Positions 57,000 through 64,000 of a stretch of DNA of 64,000 nucleotides are shown piece by piece; position 1 is the first letter of the stretch, and each line of letters starts with the position of its first letter. Under the pieces are notes generated by a model. The model was given only the letters and a program-made list of their open reading frames with translations. It was not told where the DNA came from and did not search any database. Both the position numbers and the translations under genes were made by a program. Origin of the DNA: Triticum aestivum (taxonomy: Eukaryota; Streptophyta; Magnoliopsida; Poales; Poaceae); assembly GCF_018294505.1 (NCBI RefSeq), contig NC_057813.1:313610900-313674899 (forward strand), in the 5' to 3' direction.

Positions 57000-58113
57000 C
57001 GCCCATTTCTCCATACCTTCGCCAAATTTTGCCACCGTGCCCACGACTTCTTCCGCATACCCACAACACTTTCCACAACCACCACCACCGCTCACCGCTA
57101 CCTCCTATGTCGATTTTGATACGTTTTGGTCTTTGAAATTTGAGTTGTGGTTCCCGTATCCTATTGTGTTTCGGCTATATAGGTACGGTTCGACATCATC
57201 ATCACCACCGCTCAACTCCATCGACTACTCAACATTGCCAAGGACGGTAACTTCGATGACATCTTTGTCATAACTTGCAATTGCATTGATAACCCACATT
57301 GCCTCATTTTGCGTAGCTTACCCACCGAGACTAGCCATTGAGTATTGCCGGCAACGTGACTTGTGCACATTAGGGATCATACTCCATAACATACATAACA
57401 TACCATAGTGGTGCATATCTTGGGATCCACTTGTGTGTCACAAAGTTGTCATCACATACACAATTGCTATCTTGGTTCGTGAAGTATTGCATGAGAAAAG
57501 AGCTCAAAAGTGAAAGAGCCACCCAAGCTTTTAAGCAAAGAGGAAAGATAAGCAAAGAGCTTATGAGCAAGAACCATAGCATCATAATACATTAAGATTG
57601 TCATATTGGATCATCTTGGATCATTGCACCGAAATACCATACATATAGCATACTTGGGATAGAGATAGTTGCATTTTGCCTAGTAGGTTGTGCACAAGTT
57701 TGCGTATCCGCCTATTGTGCAATCGTGCTAGCGTCTCTCTAGTATTGTGCAACAAGAGCATTTTCGTGGTTTCCACATTTTGGCTCACTTTTGGATTGCA
57801 CAATCCCATTTATCTATTTGCGTGTGTGTTTCCGTGTACCCATACTTGCTTGGTCTACTTGTTGCATTTCCAAATTTGTGAACCTTTTCCAACATTATTG
57901 AATCTCGCTTTCAATTGCATCAAATTTTGTGCCACCATCCTAACCAAGCTCCACCAAAAGCTTTTACTTGTGTAGGTGTGAGAACCGACAAGAATTGATA
58001 CCAAAAGTGCTATTTCATTGTCTGCATTTGGGTGAACTTGATTCATTTTCAACATCGGTCAAAGGTACATTGGTATTAGTTCTTCTCCTTCTACCACTTA
58101 CAGTTTGCTTGGT
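57000..58113 (+). other. Rest of D's leader, no gene seen
   Basis: Contains no ORF with a recognised domain. The gag start lies at its end. Confidence 0.6.
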
Positions 58114-61100
58114 ATGATGGATAAGCCAAGTTCTTCTACAAATCCACCTCTCATCGAGAACGGCGACGACATGTCCTCATTCGTCACAAAGAGCCACCTC
58201 TTTGGTGCTCAAAGGGTGTTACACCAAGAGCAACAAGCTATGAGCGACCGCATCGACAACCTCGCCACCGACTTGCGACTCTCCGAGCAACGTACAAGAG
58301 ACTACTTCGACGACAAGTTCGACTCTCACAAGCAAGAAAATGATGCAAGAATGGACGAGATCCGCGCCTTGATGAGGAACCGGCATCATTCCACTTCTTC
58401 CTCCTCAAGACGGAGCCGCTCGAGTCGACACTCCGATGACACCTTCTCCGGCTCAAGTACACCGTCTTCGACCATTCTTCGACGAGCCGCGCATCAAGAC
58501 CGTCATGCACCTCGGAACCCACTACAAGAGCAAGTCGATGAGCAAGTCCCTCGTCCTCAATCAAACCAAGTGGCTTTTGCTCAAGCTCAAGAACGGCAAC
58601 GACTAGGGCGCCAAGAAGAAGAACGAGCGCGTCGACACTAAGAAGAACAAGACGCCGAGGCTCAACGTCTTCAACAACAACAACGAGAAGCGCAAGATTT
58701 TGAGGCGCAACATGCCCTTCAAGAATCAAGTCGAGCCATCGCCAACCGCAATCGCGAACAGCGCAATCAAGAGGAAGCTCTTCGAGAAGAAATCCAAGAG
58801 AGGAACTACCAACAGCGTGTGCAACGTCAAGCTCCTCAAGCCCCTCCACAAGCTCGTCAAGATCCTCTTCAACCTCAAGTTCAACAAGAACAAGTTGACA
58901 ATGGACTTCCTCCACGCCAAGAGCAACATGAGGATGATTACCCTCCACGTCAAGGGCGTCATCATCACCATCGCCAACAACACAATGAAGAGCAACGCTA
59001 TGGCAAGCTCAAATTCACAATGCCCAAGTTCAATGGAAGCAACGATCCCAAAGAGTACCTCTCATGGGCATTGAAGGTCGACAAAATCTTTCGCTTGCAC
59101 AATTATGATGAAGAGAAGAAGATCGCAATGGCATCACTAGAGTTCCAAGACTATGTGCTCATATGGTGGGAACAAGTCCTTGAGCACCGTCAAGCAAGAG
59201 GTGAACCTCCAATCACCACTTGGGCTCAAATGAAGGATGTCATGCGAGCACGTTTTGTGCCAACCTACTACAACCGCGATCTCTTCAAGAAGCTACAACT
59301 CCTCAAGCAAGGAACAAAGAGTGTTGAAGAATACTACAAGGAAATGGAGATTGCCATGATTCGAGCCAATGTCACGGAAGATGATGAGCAAACAATGGCA
59401 TGTTTCTTGAATGGTCTCAATCATCCCATCAAGAAGATTGCCGACTTCCAACCCTATTCCAACCTCATTGAGCTCGTGCATCAAGCTACAAAGGCGGAAC
59501 GTCAAGTGCAAGATGACTTCAAGTACACCAAGTACTCATCCAAGACCTATGGCTTCTCCAACATCCAAGCTTCATCGACTCCTCCAACATCTACATCAAC
59601 CAAGCCTTATCCAAGCAACAACGACAAGTCAAGTTACAAGAAAACTTCCTCAAGTTAAAGTCGTCTTCCTCCTACTACAAGCAACTTCAAGCCGCGTGAT
59701 TCATCTTCTACTCCAACCGATGAGACCGTCAAGACAAGTTCATTCAAGTGTTTCACTTGCGGCGGCCGAGGCCACAAGTCCTACCAATGCACGAACAAGC
59801 GCACCATGATCCTCAACGACAATGGCACTTATGACTCAATGAGTGAAGAGGAGATGGAAGCCATTGAGCAAGTGGCCATGCACCGGCGCGTGAACGAGGA
59901 TGAAGATGATCAAGTCTTTTGTGATGAGGATTCGAGCCCCTCTCCCGTTGTCTCCAAAGTCTTGACACTTCAACATCAACAAGAAGAAGACCAACGATGC
60001 CACATCTTCCACACTAAGGCCGGCATCAATGGAAGGTCCGTCAAGGTCATCATCGATGGAGGTAGTTGCCACAACTTGGCAAGTGAAGAACTATGCTCCA
60101 AACTTCAATTGGTCAAGAAGAAGCACCCACACCCCTACAAGGTTCAATGGCTAAGTGACTCCGGCACTATACGAGTCGAGCATACGGTCCAAGTCTCCTT
60201 CAAAATCGGTGCATATGAGGACACTTTGGAGTGTGATGTGGTCCCAATGACCGTTTGCCACCTCCTTCTTGGTCGACCATGGAAATTCGACCGTGGTGTC
60301 ATCCACAATGGGCGCACCAATCACTATAGCTTCAAGATGAAAGGGAAGGAGTATGTGGTACGACCTATGTCTCCTAGTCAAGTGATAGCCGACAAGCAAG
60401 CCACCCACCATGGAGAGAAGAGTGAGAAAGTGACCAAACCAAACGTGAGTGAGAGCCACAAGCCAAATATGAGCGCCTCTTCGCCTAGAGAGAAAAACCT
60501 CATCCTATTTGCCACCAAAAGTGAGATAAGAGAAGTGTGTGAGAACCCATCGAGTGTGATGCACTTTGTCCTCATGTGCAAAGATGGAGAGCCAACAACT
60601 AACACCTCTCACGAGTTACCTTTAGTGTTTCAGTCTCTTTTGCAGGAATTCAAAGATGTCTTCCCCGATGAGCTACCTCCGGGTCTACCTCCACTACGAG
60701 GCATTGAGCATCGAATCGACCTCATCCCCGGAGCGCCACTTCCAAACAAAGCCCCATACCCTGTCAATCCCTAAGAAACCAAGGAGATTCAGCGACAAGT
60801 ACAACAACTCATCGACAACGGTCAGGTACGTGAAAGCTTAAGCCCATGTGCCATTCCCGTTATACTTGTACCTAAACCCGATGGCAGTTTTCGCTTGTGT
60901 TCCGATTGTAGACCCATAAACGCCATTACCGTTCTCTATAGGCATCCCATTCCTCGCTTAGATGATATGCTTGATGAACTTAGTGGAGCCAACTTTTTCT
61001 CAAAGATTGATCTTAAAAGTGGTTATTATCAAATCCGCATTCAAGAAGGTGATGAATGGAAAACTGCTTTCAAAACCAAATTTGGCTTATATGAGTGGTT

Positions 61101-63270
61101 AGTCATGCCTATGGGTTTATCGGAGGCACCCGGAACTTTCGTGCGTCTTATGCATCATGTGCTTAGACCTTACATTGGAGTCTTCGTTGTGGTTTACTTT
61201 GATGATATCCTTGTGTTTAGCAAAACCATGAAAGAGCATATTAATCATGTTAAATCTGTGTTGCAAACTCTTCACAAGGAAAGCCTTTATGCAAACTTGA
61301 AAAAATGCACATTTGGTGTTGACAAAGTGGTTTTCTTGGGTTTCGTTGCTTCTTCCAAGGGTGTCCATGTTGATGAAACTAAAATTGAAGCAATTAAAAC
61401 TTGGCCCCAACCCACCAATTTACTACAAGTGCGAAGTTTCCTTGGTCTTGCAGGTTTTTATCGTCGCTTTGTCAAAAACTTTAGCACTATTGCCGCCCCT
61501 TTGCATGCTTTGAGTAAGAAGAATACTCCTTTTGTTTGGGGAACTTTGCAATCAACCGCTTTTGATGAGCTCAAGTCTTTGCTTACTCATGCTTCGATTC
61601 TTGCTTTGCTTAACTTTGACAAGACTTTTGAGGTTCATTGTGATGCAAGTGGTACCGGAATAGGCAGAGTTTTATTGCAAGAAAAACGAGCCATTGCATA
61701 TTTTAGTGAAAAACTCTCCGGTGCTCAACTTAACTATCCCACATATGACAAAGAATTGTATGCTTTAGTACGTGTACTACATGTTTGGGAACATTATCTT
61801 AGACCTCATGAGTTTGTCATCCATACCGATCATGAAATGCTTAAGTACTTAAAAGGTCAAACCAAGTTGAACAAGCGATATGCCAAATGGAGTGAATTTA
61901 TTGAATCTTTCCCATATGTGATCAAGTACATTAAGGGTAAGGAAAATGTAGTTGCCGATGCACTTTCACGCATATGCACGCTTGTCACTAAAGTTGAGTT
62001 GAATGTTATCGGCTTTGAGCACATAAAAGACTTGTATGCTAATGATCCATCTTTTGCACCTCATTATGCTAAATGTTTGACGCATACATCTTGGGAACAA
62101 TATTACATCAAGGATGGTTATCTTATGAGAGCTAACAAACTATGCATTCCCGAGTCTTCTCTTCGTTTGCTACTTTTGCAAGAGGCTCATGGAGGTGGAC
62201 TCATGGGACACTTTGGACGCGACACGACTTTCGCCACGCTCTCCAAGAACTACTTTTGGCCCAAGATGTTCCGCGACGTCTCACGCTTCATCACCCGATG
62301 CTCTACATGTCGCAAAGCTAAGTCTAAAGCTCAATCTCATGGTCTTTACATGCCTCTTCCTATTCCTTATCAACCATGGGAAGACATTAGTATGTATTTT
62401 GTACTTGGTTTGCCTAGAACTCAAAATGGAAAGGATTCTGTGTTTGTCGTTGTGGACCGATTTTCTAAGATGGCACATTTCATTCCTTGCAACAAGATAG
62501 ACGATGCTTCACATATTGCAAATCTCTTTTGTAGGGAAATCTTGCGCCTCCATGGAGTACCAAAGACAATTGTCTCCGACCGCGATGTCAAGTTCTTGAG
62601 CTACTTTTGGAAGACTATATGCGCCAAGCTCGGAATCAAGCTCTTGTTCTCATCCGCATACCATCCTCAAACCGACGGCCAAACGGAGGTGACGAACCAG
62701 ACACTATCCACTCTACTTCGCGTGTTGATCAAGAGGAACATCAAGGAGTGGGAGGTGTGTCTACCCATCGCCGAGTACGCCTACAACCGTACAAGACATT
62801 TGACTACCGGCAAGTTCCCCTTCGAGGTCGTCTACGACTTCAACTCGTTGTCCCCATTGGACATTCTACCTCTCCCTCTACAAGAGCGCACCAACATGGA
62901 TGCGAGTGCGCGAGCAACCTACATCAAGAAGATGCATGAAGATACAAGGCACACAATCGAGCGCCAAGTACAACGACTAGCGTCCAAGCTCAACATCAAC
63001 AAGCAACACATGATATTCAACATTGGAGACCTAGTGTGGCTACACCTTCGTAAGGACCGCTTCCCCAATGAACGCAAGTCCAAGCTTCTCCCTCGAGCCG
63101 ACGGACCCTTCAAGGTGCTCGCACGCTACAACAACAACGCTTACAAGATCGACCTCCCACGCGACAAGTACAACGTGATAGACATCTTCAATGTCTCCGA
63201 TCTCTCCCCGTACCATGGTGATGAGGATTTCGATCCGAGGTTGGATCTTTCACAGGGGGGGGGGAGATGA
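58114..63270 (+). pseudogene. Gag-pol of element D, three in-frame TAA stops
   Basis: One reading frame stays open from ATG 58114 to the TGA at 63268-63270 apart from TAA at 58639, 59656 and 60772; I followed the codons across each stop and no frameshift is seen. Domains by position: charged N-terminus with Gln-rich stretch (to 59000), gag core 59000-59560 (WW at about 59164), zinc knuckle CFTCGGRGHKSYQC (59749-59790), protease IIDGGS (Asp codon 60055), reverse transcriptase to 61400 (YFDD 61195-61206), RNase H from 61620 (CDASG, GIGR where A has GIGG), integrase HHCC 62180-62320. In the integrase core the first Asp is Tyr (TAT at 62395), while Asp 62578 and Glu 62686 keep the 35-residue spacing. 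The tail frame shifts at the G-run before the LTR. The element cannot make an active polyprotein by itself. Confidence 0.9.
63258..63267 (+). promoter_or_regulatory. Polypurine tract of element D (long G-run)
   Basis: A 10-G run plus AGA precedes the 3' LTR (63268). The pol frame ends at TGA inside this boundary, whereas the frame with one fewer G continues as GGDDAEHP into the LTR, as in the sequence at 1-267. Confidence 0.75.
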
Positions 63271-64000
63271 TGCGGAGCATCCCTTGGTCATCCCCATGGA
63301 CCTACCATCGCCTCACCAAGCCTCAAGAGGACCCATGACTAGAGCACGTGCTAGAGCTCTCGAAACCGAGGTGACTTCTCTCCTAAGTGATATCTCATAT
63401 GATCCTCTCGAGACATGGCTACTACCTAAGTCCGATATACTATGCATGATTAGGTGTCAAGAAAAACCACCCAAGGATGCACGTGAAGACGGACAAGCTA
63501 CCCACTCCGCGGATGAAGGGAACCAGCTGACACGGACAAGATCACCTTCCAGGCCCTGGACATCCGGCCCCTGGAGCTTCTCCATCAGCAACAGCCGAGT
63601 CTATCAAGTCTCCAGGGCCCGGACATCCGGCCTCAGCCAGGAAATCCGGCCAAAGCCCCGGAAATCCGACGCCTCACACCAGGAACCACAGAAACCTGCA
63701 CCTCCAGCCCGGATATCCGGCGTCTCGGCCCGGACATTCGGCGCCTCCGGAAGCCCCGGACATCCGGCCCGACGCCCGGACATCCGGCTCCGCCTGTGTG
63801 TGAACAGTGAAGGGCCGAAGCCCATGTACCTCTTCGCCCCCCTAGACTATATATACTCCTTCCCCTTCCTCTTTCTAGGTTTAGCATTGGATTAGCTCAT
63901 TTTGTGCGAGAGCCTTTGCTCATCCACTTGGATACTTCTCCTCAGAGTTCACGGCCTCTTCGGAGAAGATCCCCAAGCGGATTCAAGACCCCTTTCTAGG
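63268..64000 (+). repeat. 3' LTR of element D (right part outside the window)
   Basis: 733 bp of about 978 bp are present. It encodes, out of frame with the upstream pol, the DDAEHP...PMTRARARALETEV tail and then the palindrome array and TATA box. It is about 1.1% different from the 5' LTR by hand count. Confidence 0.9.
63556..63787 (+). repeat. CCGGA-CA-TCCGG palindrome array, 3' LTR of D
   Basis: Eight copies start at 63556, 63619, 63638, 63658, 63709, 63730, 63756 and 63776. Six of the seven spacings are 19-26 or near three times that (63 bp); the other is 51. Spacer bases are CA, AA or TA. CCGGACATTCGG (63730) keeps pairing through a G.U in RNA. Confidence 0.85.

Larger units (their letters stand above)
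53251..64000 (-). mobile_element. Element C: second member of A's family, interrupted by D
   Basis: It starts TGATAGAAGCAAAGG with left flank AAAAG. Only the 3' LTR (53251-54167, 917 bp) and the C-terminal half of pol to 55622 are in the window. At 55623 element D begins. The remainder of C (rest of pol, gag, 5' LTR) should follow D's right end outside the window. Relative to A it keeps 33 bp in the LTR that A has lost between CTTGTT direct repeats. Confidence 0.85.
55623..64000 (+). mobile_element. Element D: recent gypsy element with stops in gag-pol (right edge cut)
   Basis: It begins TGATGCGGAGC at 55623 with left flank AAATT. 5' LTR (55623-56600), primer site, 1.5-kb leader, gag-pol (58114-63270) and 3' LTR (63268 to beyond the window) are seen. 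By hand I count about 8 substitutions and one indel in 733 bp of LTR (about 1.1%), so roughly 0.4 million years at 1.3e-8 per site per year. It is inserted in C's RNase H region. Confidence 0.9.

Noticed and set aside
58238..58948. 236-codon minus-strand frame opposite D's gag
   Set aside because: Shadow of a Gln/Arg-rich gag codon pattern on the opposite strand.
63556..63787. Possible CRISPR array from the regularly spaced CCGGACATCCGG copies
   Set aside because: Repeats are only 12 bp, palindromic, variable in spacing, within a plant LTR and present in each LTR copy.

Overview
The window looks like nuclear intergenic DNA from a large-genome grass, most likely a Triticeae species (wheat, Aegilops, barley or rye). 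The grounds are a BARE/Angela-type copia element, gypsy elements with TGATACGTCTCC-starting LTRs and a tRNA-Asp primer site, Stowaway MITEs ending in CTCCCTCC, a CACTA terminus, and LARD-like elements with LTRs of about 4 kb. No rRNA, tRNA gene, CRISPR array or prokaryotic operon is visible. Family names are from memory of the families. Boundaries come from TG..CA ends, target-site duplications (TSDs), primer sites and polypurine tracts read by eye.

Region 1 (1-8705) holds gypsy debris. A 3' LTR (9-1050) with the last codons of its pol lies inside the 3' part of a non-autonomous gypsy element (1051-3865). That abuts a minus-strand relative (3866-8705), giving an inverted pair. Region 2 (8706-22081) is the only stretch not dominated by complete retroelements. 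It has MITEs, a 92-bp tandem repeat, a pyrimidine-rich strand-skewed tract, three copies of a TATA-bearing dispersed segment, and the only trace of a cellular gene, a GRF-type zinc-finger exon at about 15.0-15.4 kb. A 3977-bp solo LTR with a perfect TSD (17440-21416) splits the third dispersed copy.

Region 3 (22082-64000) is a nest of insertions. A CACTA end is cut by a decayed minus-strand copia element (22319-29514). That is cut by gypsy element B (plus strand, 29515 onward). B's 5' LTR holds a complete, very young gypsy element A (30389-37874, minus, TSD TTGAA, one uninterrupted gag-pol frame). B's leader holds LARD-like element F (38954-50316). B's internal region is cut by C (53251 onward, minus, same family as A), and C is cut by D (55623 onward, plus). 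B, C and D run off the right edge, and the order in which their remainders should appear there can be predicted.

The genes are almost all retroelement genes: one intact polyprotein (A), one intact gag-like ORF (B), and several broken polyproteins. The most unusual signals are arrays of 12-bp hyphenated palindromes in two related LTR families, whose arms differ between families but stay self-complementary and whose spacing clusters near 20-22 and 40-41 bp. Also notable are exon-like coding blocks inside F's LTRs that join in frame across a GC-AG intron, and pol tails encoded inside LTRs.
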